DNA of 64,000 bases from Terriglobia bacterium (GTDB lineage: Bacteria > Acidobacteriota > Vicinamibacteria > Vicinamibacterales > CAVVIG01), in contig JAIQFX010000008.1 of NCBI GenBank assembly GCA_020073005.1, positions 1 through 64,000 on the forward strand. The letters run 5' to 3'. The notes under the pieces are model-generated. The model searched no databases and was not told the origin of the DNA. It saw nothing but the letters and a program-made list of their open reading frames with translations. Shown here piece by piece: positions 8,215-17,866 of the stretch. The position numbers and the translations under genes are program-made. Position 1 is the first letter of the stretch. Each line of letters opens with the position of its first letter.

Positions 8215-8220
8215 ATCATA
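8215..8220 (-). promoter_or_regulatory. Putative -10 box (TATGAT) for a leaderless mRNA
   Basis: On the minus strand TATGAT ends 9 nt before the ATG at 8205, which places transcription start at or next to the start codon. No -35 box is obvious. Confidence 0.4.
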
Positions 8221-8245
8221 GCGGCCTCATGATGCTCTGGTGTCG

Positions 8246-9367
8246 ATGGCTCGCGCGCTGAAGCGGGCCGCGGCGGTGGTTCTCGGCACCGCGTTCGCCA
8301 TCTCGCTTGCGGAGATTGCGCTTCGGGTCCGCGACCCGGAGTGGCTGAGAGCGCGGACCGGCGCGGTCGAAGGTCCCGCGTCGCGCGAGAAGTTCACGGG
8401 CGATCAGGACTGGCCCATCGTGGAAGTCAACGATGCGTTCGTGGCGTTTCAGCCGGGCGTCACCCTCGAGATGCGCAATCCGGAGTATCGGGTGGTTGGG
8501 CACAGCGATCGCTGGGGCGGGCGCTCGACGGGCATTGACGTCACGTCCTCGTCCCCGCTGATTCCGTTTCTCGGGGACTCGCAGACGTTCGGCGTCGGCG
8601 TGGCCGACGATCAGACGTTCGTGAGCCTGCTGGCCCGCAGGCTGGATCATCCGTTTCTGAATCTCGGCGTGCCCGGAGCCTCGCTTCGGGACCATCTGCG
8701 CATCATCGCGAATCGGCACGAGGCGCTCGGCCGCCCGCGCGCGTACGTGTTCGTGTTCTACGCGGGCAACGATTTGTCGGACCTCGTGAACGACAGCGCG
8801 TTGGACGCGCCGCGGGCGAACGCCAGCCAGCCGCCGTGGTTCCTGGCGGTCCCGAACGATGTGATCTTCCACCGCACGCCGCTCGGGCGCAGTCACGTCC
8901 TCCAGCTCGTCAAGCTGGGGCTGCTCGGCGCGTTTGGCCACGTGCCGACGGCGCAGGAGGATCAGCTCTTCGAGTCGGTCGACGTGCATCGTGTCGAGTT
9001 CAGAGCGCAGGCGACGCGCGAGCTCCAGCGGCAACTGGATCTTCTCGGCGAACTGGCGGTCCGGCTGCGCTTCCGGCCGGTGTTCCTGGTCGTCCCGGAT
9101 CGCTACCAGGTGTCGCCCGCGCTCCTCGAGCGTGCCCGCCGAGCCTATTGGCTCGGCCGCGCTGAGATCGACGTCAGGTTCCCGAATCGGCTGCTGCGGG
9201 ACGCGCTGGCGCCACGCAGCGTTCCCGTGGTGGATCCGCTCGACTGCATGATGAATCGGGACGGCCTGTACTACCGGGAAGGCCACATGACGGCCGAGGG
9301 ACACCGGGCACTCGCGGATTGCGTGGCAGCCGAGCTCGACACGGCGCTGAACGCGCCGCCGCGATGA
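8246..9367 (+). CDS. SGNH/GDSL-type hydrolase, membrane-anchored or secreted
   Basis: The protein has 373 residues from ATG 8246; an in-frame GTG at 8240 is an alternative. A hydrophobic N-terminal segment (AAAVVLGTAFAISLAEIAL) suggests a signal or anchor. Motifs of the SGNH fold are FLGDSQTFGVG (block I, Ser nucleophile), YAGNDLSD (block III, Asn) and GHMTAEGH near the end (block V, His). Family members act as esterases or as O-acetyl-handling enzymes in surface polysaccharide pathways. The position among YfhO-like, oxygenase and EPS genes fits a role in envelope glycans, but the substrate is unknown. Confidence 0.7.
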   Translation: MARALKRAAAVVLGTAFAISLAEIALRVRDPEWLRARTGAVEGPASREKFTGDQDWPIVEVNDAFVAFQPGVTLEMRNPEYRVVGHSDRWGGRSTGIDVTSSSPLIPFLGDSQTFGVGVADDQTFVSLLARRLDHPFLNLGVPGASLRDHLRIIANRHEALGRPRAYVFVFYAGNDLSDLVNDSALDAPRANASQPPWFLAVPNDVIFHRTPLGRSHVLQLVKLGLLGAFGHVPTAQEDQLFESVDVHRVEFRAQATRELQRQLDLLGELAVRLRFRPVFLVVPDRYQVSPALLERARRAYWLGRAEIDVRFPNRLLRDALAPRSVPVVDPLDCMMNRDGLYYREGHMTAEGHRALADCVAAELDTALNAPPR

Positions 9368-9372
9368 AATTG

Positions 9373-9400
9373 CAGAGTTCAGAGTTCAGAGTTCAGATTG
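9373..9400. repeat. Heptamer tandem repeat (CAGAGTT x3 plus CAGATTG)
   Basis: Four 7-bp units sit in the 44-bp gap between the SGNH gene stop and the oxygenase start. The related unit TTCAGGG recurs inside the ligase gene at 51892-51940, so this belongs to a dispersed heptanucleotide family. Confidence 0.8.
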
Positions 9401-9411
9401 TGAATTAAGCC

Positions 9412-10017
9412 ATGGCGCAATTCGGACTGCTGGCTCGGCTGGGGTTGTATCTGCATCCGGGCTTCCTCGAAGGCTCGCTGTGCGGGCAATGGACCGCCGA
9501 GCTCGCGTCCGAGCCCGGAGACAGGGCTGAGGTCTACGCTCCCAAGGGGCTTGAAGTGGCGCCGGCGGTTCGCAACGCCGCCGAACATCAAGCGAGCCAA
9601 TCTCTGAGATCGGCGATCGACGCCCGCCTCGCGTCCGTGCGACCCGCCGTCGCCGATCATTTCAAGCTGGCTCTTTCGGCGCCCGAGCCCGCCAGTTACC
9701 TGACGTACGGGCCGGGCCAGTTCTACAGACCGCACGCGGATCGTGGACGCGCTGGAGAGGGGGACGCGCAGGGCCGTGTGGTTTCCGTGGTCATCTTCCT
9801 GAACGATGCCCATGGTCCAGCCGAACTCAGCTTCGATGGCGGCCAGTTGATCTTCTACGACCTGATCGCCGAACCACGATGGAAGGGCGTCGGCTTGCCG
9901 CTCGAGCCCGAAGCCGGTCTGCTGGTGGCCTTCCGATCAGAAACCGTCCACGAGGTGGCGCCCGTGACCCGGGGAACGCGCGCCGTCATCGTCACGTGGT
10001 TCCACGCCGCGGATTAG
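9412..10017 (+). CDS. 2OG-Fe(II) oxygenase, prolyl-4-hydroxylase-like
   Basis: The protein has 201 residues, a single-domain size for P4Hc-type enzymes. The Fe(II) triad is visible as H108-x-D110 (PHAD) and H180 (ETVHEV), with R190 in the place that holds the 2-oxoglutarate carboxylate. FYRPHADRG, VVIFLND and GGQLIFYD are typical of SM-20/prolyl hydroxylase relatives. The substrate is unknown; a nearby RiPP or surface protein is possible but not shown. Its TAG stop shares four bases with the TAA of the convergent gene (TTAG, 10014-10017). Confidence 0.8.
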   Translation: MAQFGLLARLGLYLHPGFLEGSLCGQWTAELASEPGDRAEVYAPKGLEVAPAVRNAAEHQASQSLRSAIDARLASVRPAVADHFKLALSAPEPASYLTYGPGQFYRPHADRGRAGEGDAQGRVVSVVIFLNDAHGPAELSFDGGQLIFYDLIAEPRWKGVGLPLEPEAGLLVAFRSETVHEVAPVTRGTRAVIVTWFHAAD

Positions 10018-13000
10018 CGGCGGTCCCGATCGTCGCCCTTCCTGTCGTCGTTCTTGCCCTTCTTGTCCTTGTCGTCGTCTCTGTCCTGGTCGCCGGGTTT
10101 GCCGTCGTGCTTGCCGCCATGGCAGCCGTCGCCGTCGAAGTGCCCGTTGCCGCCCATGTCGTGCGGGACGAGTACTCTCGCGGTCACCGTGATCGACCCG
10201 GACGCGTTCGACACCTGATAGGTGATCGTGTACGTGCGGCCCGGGCCCCTGCCCGACCGCTCGGCCCGCAGCTGGAAGGACCGGACGTCGGTGCCGTAGA
10301 CGGTGCTGATCGGGCGGCCGTTGATCGTCTGGATGTCGTTGGCCGTATCGCCGTCGCCCAGACCGTTGTCGGGCTCGCTGCTCGTGATCGAGATCAGCTT
10401 CACCGTCGCGTTCGGATCGGCGCCCAGCGCGATGGTGGCCGTGACCTTGACGAGCTTGTGATTCGGCGGCCAGAGGACGCCCGGCGACACCGTCAGCGTC
10501 GCGGTCGGTTTCGGCACCCCGGTCACGGTGATCGTCGTCGTGCACGACGCCGTGTTGTTCGACGGATCGGTCGCCGTGAAGATCAGCGGATGCACGCCGG
10601 CCGGCAGGGCGTTGCCATCGGGCGACTGCTGCGTCACCGTGACCGTGCCGCTGTTGTCGCTGGCCGTCGCGTGCGAGCGCAGGTCCCCGACCGTCGCCAG
10701 ATGCGTCACCGGATCGGCGGCAAGCGTGACCGGCGTGCAGCTGATCGTCGGCGGCGTGCCGTCGCCCACGATGAACGTGAGCGGCTTCGTGCTCGCGTTG
10801 CCGAATTGATCTTTCGCCGTGAACGTGACGGTGTTCGCGCCCAGCGTGAGCGTCGTTCCCGCGGCGGGCGACTGCGTGATCGTCACGGCGCCGCCGCTCA
10901 GATCGACCGCGACGACCTGCGGCGTGAGGTCCGGCAGCAGCTGCCCGGTCAACAGCGACGGCGGAGCCGGCAGCGTGATCGCCGGGCCCGTGGTGTCGCG
11001 AACGGTGACCGTCGTCGTCTTCGTCGCGACATTGCCCGCGGCGTCGGTCGCCGTGAACGTCACCGTCGTCGCGCACTGATTGGCGTTGCAGACGGTCGTC
11101 GGTCCCGCACTGAACGGGTAGAGTCCGGCCGCCGGCGCGTTGTCGGTGAGGACGACGCCGCCCGACAGCGCATCGGTCGCCGTCGCCGGAGCGAGCGCGA
11201 CAGGCGTGCCTGCGACAGTGACGAGCTCCGCCACGACCGGCGCGGGCGCCGTAATCACGGGCGGCGTGCGATCGATCTTCACGGTGAAGGAGGCCGTCGC
11301 GCTGTTGCCGACGTTGTCGGTGCCCGTGACACTCACCGTGGTCGTGCCTTCGGCGACGATGGTCTGCGCGCCGCCGGCGGGGACCACTGTGGCGATGCCG
11401 GAGCCGCCGTCGGTCGCCGCGTGGTTCACGGTCACGCTCGCGCTGTTGTACCAGCCCGCGCCATTGGGCAGCGTCGCCGGCGTGAACGTGATCGCCGGCG
11501 CAACGGCGTCGACCGTCACGACCAGGGACTTGACCGCTTCGGCGTTGCCGGCGTTGTTCACTGCGCGGAACAGGACGGTCGTCGCCCCGTCAGCCGTCAG
11601 CGTGAACGCCGTCGTGGCCGGACCGCAGTACTCGCCGACGATGCCGTCGATGAGTCCCGCGCAGAGCGGGAGGCCCGGCACAGGGCCCGCCTGCGCGCCT
11701 GTCAGGCGCACGCGGATCTGCGCGCTCGGATCGGTCGCCACCAGGTGGACGGTCGGCGTGCGGTAGAAGCTGTTGAACGAACCCGGTGCCGTGACGCTCG
11801 CCGTCGTCGTCGGCGGTGTCGTTCCCTGGACGGTGACGGTGGTCGACGCGGAGGTCGCGTTGCCAGCACCGTCCGTCGCGGTGTACTTCACGGTGTACGT
11901 CCCCGGACCGAGTGCGGGTCCCGGCACGGCGCCGCCCCCCACGCGCGTGATGGCGCGCGCGATGGCGACAGGCGGATTCAGGTCGGTGGCGGTGATCTGT
12001 CCGAGGCCGACGAAGTCGGGCAACTGCGCCGTTCCGGACGCGTCGGTCTGCAGCGAGAATGGCCCCGGGACGCCGCTCAGCACCGGCGGCGTCGTGTCGA
12101 CGACGGTCACCGTGGTCGACGCCGTCGCGGAGTTGCCCGCGTAATCGAACGCCGTGAACGACACCTGGTGCGGCGTCTGCGCGTGTCCCGTCGTGAACGC
12201 GTACGTGCCGAACTGCGGACCCGTGACCTCACGCAGGCCGGACAGGGCGTCGTTGGCCGTGACCGTCACGGTCGCGGGCGTCGCGTTCACGTCGGTCAGT
12301 TCGACGGTCACGGGCGGCGCGGAAATCGTCGGGTCCGTGCGGTCGATCTTCACCTGGAACGACACCGGACCGGCGTTCCCGACGTTGTCCGCCGCCTCGA
12401 ACGTCCAGTCACCAATGCCCTCGTTCGAGAACGTCATGGAGCCGGTCAGCGGAGAGACGGTCGTGTTGACGCCGGACCCGTTGCCGTCGGTCAGCGTGTA
12501 GGTCGCCGTCACGCTGGCGGCGTTCTTGTCATGCCAGCCGAAGGCGTTCGCCGGCGGAACTTCGGTGAACGTGGCGTTGGGCGCCGTGGTGTCGACGGTC
12601 ATGCTGAGGGACTGCATCGCCTCGAGGTTGCCGACGCCGTCCACGGCACGATAGAGGACCGTGGTCGAGCCGTCCGCCGAGATCTCGAACGACGGCGCGG
12701 CGAATGGCGATTGCAGCGCCGCGGATGTGGCGCAGTACTCAACGAACACGGGATCGAACTGCTGATCGCAGGGCGGCCAGTCCGTGGGATTCAGTACGCT
12801 GGCGCCCTGGGCGCCGGTGAAATGGATGCGGATTTCCTCAATGCCCGACGGCGTGTCGGACGGGTGGCTCGGGTCGACGTTGTCGACGGCCGTCAGCGAC
12901 ACGGTGGCCGGCGCGGAGTAGAACGGCGGCACGGCTCCTGGCGCGGTCACCACCGCCGTTGTCGACGGCGGGAACGATTCACAATTCGAGCAGCCGAGCG

Positions 13001-14585
13001 TCACGGTGATGGTCTTGGACGGATCGGCCGGGACTTCGCCATTGGGTCCGGCCGTCGCGCCCAGAGTGAAGGTCGCGTGACCGCCTCCCGCCACCTGGTA
13101 GTGCCACGTGAAATAGCCGACCTGGCCCGAGCCGAGATTCGCGAAGCTCGCCGGCGTCGGCCCATCCACGTACGTGACGTTGCTGCTCGGCGGCTGCGCC
13201 GGGTCGCACGCCGCGTGCGGATCGGTCGCCGCGCAGATCGTGGCCGCGATGTTGGAGAGGCCGTCCTTCTGCAGAGGGATGGCGACGCCGGCGGTCACCG
13301 CGAACGTTGTCGCGAAGGCGAGCACGCCGGTCGGGGAGGTCTTGATGTCGACGAGGGCCAGCTCGGGCAACTCGAATCGCTGGATCCGATTGTTGCCGGT
13401 GTCGATCGCGTAAATGCGGCCCAGCGCATCCTCCGCCACGGCCGACGGGAAGCCATCGAGATCGCCGCGCGCGTCGAGGAAGAACAGGAAGTCGATCGTG
13501 GGATTCGAAAAATCTCCGGCCTGCGCGCCCGGATAGACGATCGAGTACACGGCGAGGCGCTGGTTGTACTGATCGCTCACGATCAGCCGTTGCTGAGTGC
13601 TGTGGTCCGCCATCGTGACGTTCACGGAGACCAGGTTGAACGGGAGTTGCAGGTACGGCTGCGCGCCCGGGCTCGACCCGATGGGACGTCCGTTGGGCAA
13701 ACCGAACGTGAATTGATAGGCGATCGTTCCCGCCGCCAGATCCGCCGTGTAGGCGTTGATCCGGCTGTTGGCGTAGTCGGCGACGTAGATGACGCCGTTC
13801 GGATCCACGGTAACGCCGCTCGGCCCGCACAGAGCGCCTGGAGCCGCTGGGTTGTTCGCGTCAGCGCAGGACTCCGGCTGCGGGTTGACTGCGATGAGCG
13901 TTCCCAGCGCGTCGTAAATCCGAAGCGCGCTTTGCCCGGGCGCGCTCAGCAGCGCCGCGATATGTCCCGACGAGCCGATGGTCGTGTTGGGAAACACGGC
14001 GACGCCTGTCGGCAGACTGCCGGCCGGAAGCTGAATCTGACCGACGGGCGTTCCGTCCGGCGCGTAAATCATCAGTCGCGAGGCGTTGCGATCAGCCACA
14101 ATGATCTGGTGCGCGGCATCGACGTCGATGCTCTCCGGCAGCGAAAGCCCCTGGATGTCGCCGTTGGGCGTACCGGCAAAGGGCACCGGGTTCCCGCAGT
14201 AGTCGAACGCTTGCACGCGGTTGTTGTATTGGTCGGTGACGTAGCTGATGATCCGGGGATTCGCGTTCGGAACCGCGTTCGTCGGCGCATCGCAGAAAGC
14301 GTGTCCAGGGATGTCCGAGGCAAGCACGTCGGTGGCGATCGCCTTTGGCAGAAAATACTTACCCAGCGACACGCCATCGAAGACGCCCAGGCAGTTGCCG
14401 TCGGCGTCGAACTCCGGGCACGACGGGACGCCGACGTACGGAAGCTGCTTCCAGATCTGCCCTTCGATGCCCGGTTCGAACGCGCCCTGCGCGTGCGCAA
14501 TCGAAGGAGCGGCCAAGGCGTAGAGAATAACCAGGAGCGTCAAACCGGACCGAGCTCGGCTTATTAATAAGGTGGGGGGGAACAT
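10014..14585 (-). CDS. Large secreted NHL-propeller / HYR Ig-like repeat protein
   Basis: The protein has 1523 residues. A Sec signal ends APSIAHAQ at about residue 33. Residues of about 70-420 read as NHL-type beta-propeller blades (e.g. GVTVDPNGVIYVADYANSRI, ALGRIYAIDTGNNRIQRFEL). The rest is a chain of HYR/Ig-like domains marked by repeated phrases such as VTVDTTAP, KIDRTPPVI and TATDAAGNVATKTTTVTV. The last 45 residues or so are highly charged (Asp, Lys, Arg and Gly, e.g. DDDKDKKGKNDDRKGDD). No LPxTG, PEP-CTERM or type IX signal is seen. A surface or extracellular matrix role is likely. Transcription starts in the AT-rich region at 14586-14749. Confidence 0.8.
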   Translation of the reverse strand: MFPPTLLISRARSGLTLLVILYALAAPSIAHAQGAFEPGIEGQIWKQLPYVGVPSCPEFDADGNCLGVFDGVSLGKYFLPKAIATDVLASDIPGHAFCDAPTNAVPNANPRIISYVTDQYNNRVQAFDYCGNPVPFAGTPNGDIQGLSLPESIDVDAAHQIIVADRNASRLMIYAPDGTPVGQIQLPAGSLPTGVAVFPNTTIGSSGHIAALLSAPGQSALRIYDALGTLIAVNPQPESCADANNPAAPGALCGPSGVTVDPNGVIYVADYANSRINAYTADLAAGTIAYQFTFGLPNGRPIGSSPGAQPYLQLPFNLVSVNVTMADHSTQQRLIVSDQYNQRLAVYSIVYPGAQAGDFSNPTIDFLFFLDARGDLDGFPSAVAEDALGRIYAIDTGNNRIQRFELPELALVDIKTSPTGVLAFATTFAVTAGVAIPLQKDGLSNIAATICAATDPHAACDPAQPPSSNVTYVDGPTPASFANLGSGQVGYFTWHYQVAGGGHATFTLGATAGPNGEVPADPSKTITVTLGCSNCESFPPSTTAVVTAPGAVPPFYSAPATVSLTAVDNVDPSHPSDTPSGIEEIRIHFTGAQGASVLNPTDWPPCDQQFDPVFVEYCATSAALQSPFAAPSFEISADGSTTVLYRAVDGVGNLEAMQSLSMTVDTTAPNATFTEVPPANAFGWHDKNAASVTATYTLTDGNGSGVNTTVSPLTGSMTFSNEGIGDWTFEAADNVGNAGPVSFQVKIDRTDPTISAPPVTVELTDVNATPATVTVTANDALSGLREVTGPQFGTYAFTTGHAQTPHQVSFTAFDYAGNSATASTTVTVVDTTPPVLSGVPGPFSLQTDASGTAQLPDFVGLGQITATDLNPPVAIARAITRVGGGAVPGPALGPGTYTVKYTATDGAGNATSASTTVTVQGTTPPTTTASVTAPGSFNSFYRTPTVHLVATDPSAQIRVRLTGAQAGPVPGLPLCAGLIDGIVGEYCGPATTAFTLTADGATTVLFRAVNNAGNAEAVKSLVVTVDAVAPAITFTPATLPNGAGWYNSASVTVNHAATDGGSGIATVVPAGGAQTIVAEGTTTVSVTGTDNVGNSATASFTVKIDRTPPVITAPAPVVAELVTVAGTPVALAPATATDALSGGVVLTDNAPAAGLYPFSAGPTTVCNANQCATTVTFTATDAAGNVATKTTTVTVRDTTGPAITLPAPPSLLTGQLLPDLTPQVVAVDLSGGAVTITQSPAAGTTLTLGANTVTFTAKDQFGNASTKPLTFIVGDGTPPTISCTPVTLAADPVTHLATVGDLRSHATASDNSGTVTVTQQSPDGNALPAGVHPLIFTATDPSNNTASCTTTITVTGVPKPTATLTVSPGVLWPPNHKLVKVTATIALGADPNATVKLISITSSEPDNGLGDGDTANDIQTINGRPISTVYGTDVRSFQLRAERSGRGPGRTYTITYQVSNASGSITVTARVLVPHDMGGNGHFDGDGCHGGKHDGKPGDQDRDDDKDKKGKNDDRKGDDRDRR

Positions 14586-14749
14586 GGCGTCACCCAGGTA
14601 GCAGAACCGCTGTATCTAAAAGACAGAATTGTTACTCTCTGTCCTATAAAGTCACATTAAATATTATCGAAGTCCTTCGACTTGTCAAGGGATGGACCAC
14701 GGTTCCCGCAGCGCGCATTTGAGTCCTCAAAATACCAGGCGGAACCTGC
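14586..14749. promoter_or_regulatory. AT-rich divergent promoter region
   Basis: The gap between divergent genes is much richer in A+T than its surroundings, especially 14610-14690. On the minus strand it carries TGACTTTATAGGAC (14643-14656), sharing TGACTTTA with the AT-rich regions at 20701-20745 and 57640-57665. No coding frame is convincing here. Confidence 0.45.
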
Positions 14750-15859
14750 GTGACCTCAGACGAGACTGATCGAGTCCTGGCTCGCGCCATTGTCGCTCCC
14801 GATGCCGTCGCCGGAGCGCTCCCCTCTGCGCAGGCCCTCATCGAGCGTGCAGTGCCGCACCGCGTCGATCGGCTGCTCGCGGCCGTGCTCGTTGCCGACC
14901 CTGCGATTGCTCCGCACGTGGACTACGCGGCGCTTCGTAGCCGGCTTCGGGACGCGGCGGCGGTCGAGATGGCGCACCACGCCGATCTGCTGCAGATGCT
15001 CGAGGCCTTCGAGCACGCCGGCGTTCATGCTGTGCTGTTCAAGGGCGATGCGATCGCCTACAGCCTCTATCCGGCGCCGCATCTGCGTCCGCGCTCGGAC
15101 TCGGATCTGCTGATCGCCGCCCGGGACCGGACGCGCGCCGAGGCGGCGCTGGCCGCGTGCGGGTACGTGCCGGAGGCGGAATCGCTCGGCGCGCTCAGCA
15201 CGTTTCAAAGCCACTGGACGCGCGCGCGCCAGGCGTCGCCGCCCCACGCGATCGATCTTCACTGGCGGCTCTTCAACGCGGAGCCGTTCGCGCACGTGCT
15301 CGACGCCGACGAGGTGGCCGCCGACGCCATCGTGCTTCCGGCGCTCGGCCGCGCGCGCGCGCCGTCGCTCGCGCATCAGCTGATCATCACGGCGGTCCAT
15401 CGTGTCGCGCATCACTACGACGCGGCGCACCTGCTGTGGCTCTACGATCTCCACCTGCTCGCGGGTGCGCTGGACGAGGACGGCATGGCTCGCGCCGCGG
15501 ATCTGGCGCTCGCGCGGGGTGTCGGAGCGGTTGTGGGCCGCGGACTGTCGCGCGCGGCGGACGCCTTCGGTACGCCCGTACCGGAGGACGTGCGACGTCG
15601 ATTGGCGGCGGCGCCGGTGCCGGCCGCGGTCCGGATCTTTCTCGAAGGGCGCCCTCGTCAGGTGGACGTGCTGCGCGCCAACCTGACGACGCTGAGGCGC
15701 TGGCCGTCGCGCGTCGCATTGCTGCGCGACCACTTGTTCCCGTCCGCGGCCTACCTGCGGTCGATGTACCCGCGATGTCCGCCCGCGCTGCTTGGGCTGG
15801 CGTACCTGCACCGCATCGTGCGGGGCGCACCGAAGTGGTTCCGGCGTCCCGGACTATAG
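14750..15859 (+). CDS. NTP_transf_5-family nucleotidyltransferase-like protein
   Basis: The protein has 369 residues with a GTG start at 14750. HAVLFKGDAIAYSLYP followed by RPRSDSDLLI is the signature of this family: the short helix and the DxD pair of the polymerase-beta-like fold (SDSDLLI). Conserved blocks IDLHWRLFN and HQLIITAVHR follow. Members occur in RiPP and exopolysaccharide loci together with HprK-related kinases and PqqD proteins; the activity is not established for most. It may work with the lasso operon 8.7 kb upstream or the EPS genes downstream. Its TAG abuts the TAG of the convergent oxygenase (CTATAG, 15854-15859). Confidence 0.75.
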   Translation: MTSDETDRVLARAIVAPDAVAGALPSAQALIERAVPHRVDRLLAAVLVADPAIAPHVDYAALRSRLRDAAAVEMAHHADLLQMLEAFEHAGVHAVLFKGDAIAYSLYPAPHLRPRSDSDLLIAARDRTRAEAALAACGYVPEAESLGALSTFQSHWTRARQASPPHAIDLHWRLFNAEPFAHVLDADEVAADAIVLPALGRARAPSLAHQLIITAVHRVAHHYDAAHLLWLYDLHLLAGALDEDGMARAADLALARGVGAVVGRGLSRAADAFGTPVPEDVRRRLAAAPVPAAVRIFLEGRPRQVDVLRANLTTLRRWPSRVALLRDHLFPSAAYLRSMYPRCPPALLGLAYLHRIVRGAPKWFRRPGL

Positions 15860-16519
15860 CGGCGCGATGCCGCCCGTCTCGCGCAGCCCCGCGCGGTAGC
15901 TGTCGTCGGGCAGGAACCAGCCGGCGAATGCCGTCTTCGGATGGACGCCGCGCACCGCGGTGACCTGATGCTCGAGCGTGGGCGCAAGCCGGAACAGAAT
16001 CGCGTCGCCGGGCCCGACATTCGCAATCGACGCCAGGATGCGTCCGGTCTCCGTCTCCCGCAGTTCGAACGCGCCGCCGTCGTAGCGATGCGCGCTCAGG
16101 TTGACGCTCATGCCGAGGCTGCGCCCCTGCACGAGATCGCTGTGCCACGAATCGTAGTGGCCGTTCGCGTCACGCCGGTACACGCGGCCGAGGAACGATC
16201 TGACGGGCGAAGTCGCCGTGACCTGTTCGACGAACCGATACAGCTGCGGATCGTTGACCAGTACGTGGAGCAGCCCGGTGGCGACGCCGGATTGCAGGCG
16301 CAGCTCGGTGGCGATGCCATCGTGATCGAAGGCGCGAAATTCGCCGCGCTCGACTTCACGCTGGATGCGCCACAGCAGGTCCGGCGCGATCAACGCCGGC
16401 AGGCGCACGCAGTGGGCGCGGCGGAAGAGATCGCGCAGCGGCGTGGGATCGGCCGCGAGCCACCGGGCGCCGGCGTGCGTCAGCTGGAGCACCGGCGCGT
16501 CGGCCGCATTCGCGCTCAT
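15854..16519 (-). CDS. 2OG-Fe(II) oxygenase
   Basis: The protein has 221 residues from ATG 16519, in an ATGA overlap with the stop of the O-antigen-ligase-like gene, so the two are co-translated. The Fe(II) ligands are H126-x-D128 (SWHSD) and H184 (EHQV), with K195 or R190 as the likely 2-oxoglutarate anchor. DGGAFELRE and GDAILFRL are typical of the double-stranded beta-helix core. It is distinct from the enzyme at 9412-10017. The coupling suggests it acts in the same pathway as the polymerase/ligase, but protein substrates are also possible. Confidence 0.75.
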   Translation of the reverse strand: MSANAADAPVLQLTHAGARWLAADPTPLRDLFRRAHCVRLPALIAPDLLWRIQREVERGEFRAFDHDGIATELRLQSGVATGLLHVLVNDPQLYRFVEQVTATSPVRSFLGRVYRRDANGHYDSWHSDLVQGRSLGMSVNLSAHRYDGGAFELRETETGRILASIANVGPGDAILFRLAPTLEHQVTAVRGVHPKTAFAGWFLPDDSYRAGLRETGGIAPL

Positions 16520-17841
16520 CGACCGGGTTTCGCGCGCGGATCGTGCAACGCAATCGCCGCCAGGAGCGCAAACAGCACGGCGTTGCCCGGCAGACGGAGC
16601 CCGGTGTCCCAGATGCCCTGCACGGCGGCCGCCAGCAGGCCGCTCGCAGCGCCGGCACGAATCCAGAAGACCGGAGAGTGATCGTCGCGCAGCTGGCCCG
16701 CCGCCAGCCATACGACCGCGCAGACGGCAAGCGCCGCCGGAACGGCGAGCAGCACGCCGCCTTCGGCCAGCAATTGCAGGTACTCGTTGTGCGCGTGGTT
16801 GATGTAGAAGGCGTGCGGCGTCTGCTGGTAGACGGTCATCGCGCGCTCGTACGCGCCGACGCCCACGCCGCTGATCCAGAAGTCGCGCACCATGGGCCAC
16901 GTCTGCGCCCAGACGGCGCGACGGCCGCCGATGCCGACGGCAAGCGTCTCATCGAGCCGGCTCGCGAGCGAATTCCAGTTCGCATAGGTCGTCGCGAGCG
17001 CCAGGAGGGCGAACAGGACGGCGGCGAGCCACGTCCAGCCGGACGCGCCGAGACGCGTGCGCGCCAGCCACATGAAGACCGCGAGTCCGACGACCGTGCC
17101 GGTGAGCCCCGATCGCGACGTGGCCGCGAGCACGGTCGCCAGCATGAGCAGCACGGATGCGGCAAGCCACAGCGCCGTGGCGTCCACGCTGGCCTCGAGA
17201 TCGATCGGGCCGCCGGCCGTCCGCTGGCGCGACGTGAAGCGCGCGATGCCGTAGCCCGCGACGAGCGGGATCGCCAGGAGCAGCCACGTCGTGAGATCGT
17301 TCCGGTTGACGTACGGACCGAATGGCGTCGCTTTGCTGGCGATGGGATGGAAGTACCAGTACATCAGCGTCGGCGAGGTGGCGTGCTGCACGAGCGCGAG
17401 CGCGGACAGCGCCAGCCCGATCCACGCGAGACCGCGCGCTGTGGCGCGCAGGCCGTGCCGGTTCAGGATGGAGCGCGCCGACCAGAAGATCAGCAGGACC
17501 GCCCCCGCCATGACGAGCGCCCACATCGTCGCCCCCGGATCGACCGACACCGGCCGCGCCTGTTGATCGAGCGGCTGCGTCGGCGACTCGACGTACAGCG
17601 CGCGATCGACGGCGGCCGCGTGCGGCGCGATCGCGCGCCGCGCGGACGCGGGGAGCGGCGCCAGCATGGCCGCGGCCAGCGTCAGCCAGACGATCAATGC
17701 GGTGTCGAGAACGCGGTACGGCGCGCGGAAGATCGACGGACGTTCGCTGATCGCGAGGAGGACGGCGCCGGCGGCCAGGGGAACGAGGGTCCAGTTGTAG
17801 GCGCCCGCGAAGGCGAACACCGCCCACGCCGCGAGCGCCAC
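16516..17841 (-). CDS. O-antigen ligase / Wzy-like polysaccharide membrane protein
   Basis: The protein has 441 residues with about ten to twelve hydrophobic segments. INHAHNEYLQLLAEGG in the second half is the hallmark of the Wzy_C/O-antigen ligase family (periplasmic loop with HxHNxxL). A long loop before it has the SRLDETLAVGIGGRRAVWAQ region. The start is GTG 17841, 25 nt after the Wzc-like stop. It lies directly downstream of the chain-length/tyrosine kinase gene and is coupled to the oxygenase, which supports a role in polymerising or attaching an exopolysaccharide. Confidence 0.75.
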   Translation of the reverse strand: MALAAWAVFAFAGAYNWTLVPLAAGAVLLAISERPSIFRAPYRVLDTALIVWLTLAAAMLAPLPASARRAIAPHAAAVDRALYVESPTQPLDQQARPVSVDPGATMWALVMAGAVLLIFWSARSILNRHGLRATARGLAWIGLALSALALVQHATSPTLMYWYFHPIASKATPFGPYVNRNDLTTWLLLAIPLVAGYGIARFTSRQRTAGGPIDLEASVDATALWLAASVLLMLATVLAATSRSGLTGTVVGLAVFMWLARTRLGASGWTWLAAVLFALLALATTYANWNSLASRLDETLAVGIGGRRAVWAQTWPMVRDFWISGVGVGAYERAMTVYQQTPHAFYINHAHNEYLQLLAEGGVLLAVPAALAVCAVVWLAAGQLRDDHSPVFWIRAGAASGLLAAAVQGIWDTGLRLPGNAVLFALLAAIALHDPRAKPGR

Positions 17842-17866
17842 GAGCGCGCCCGCGCCGCCGCCGGGG

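Noticed and set aside
9879-14567. A 1562-residue plus-strand open frame opposite the NHL/HYR gene
   Set aside because: It is Arg-rich with no domain and lies exactly antisense to a gene with a signal peptide and clear repeats; GC-rich codon structure creates such frames.
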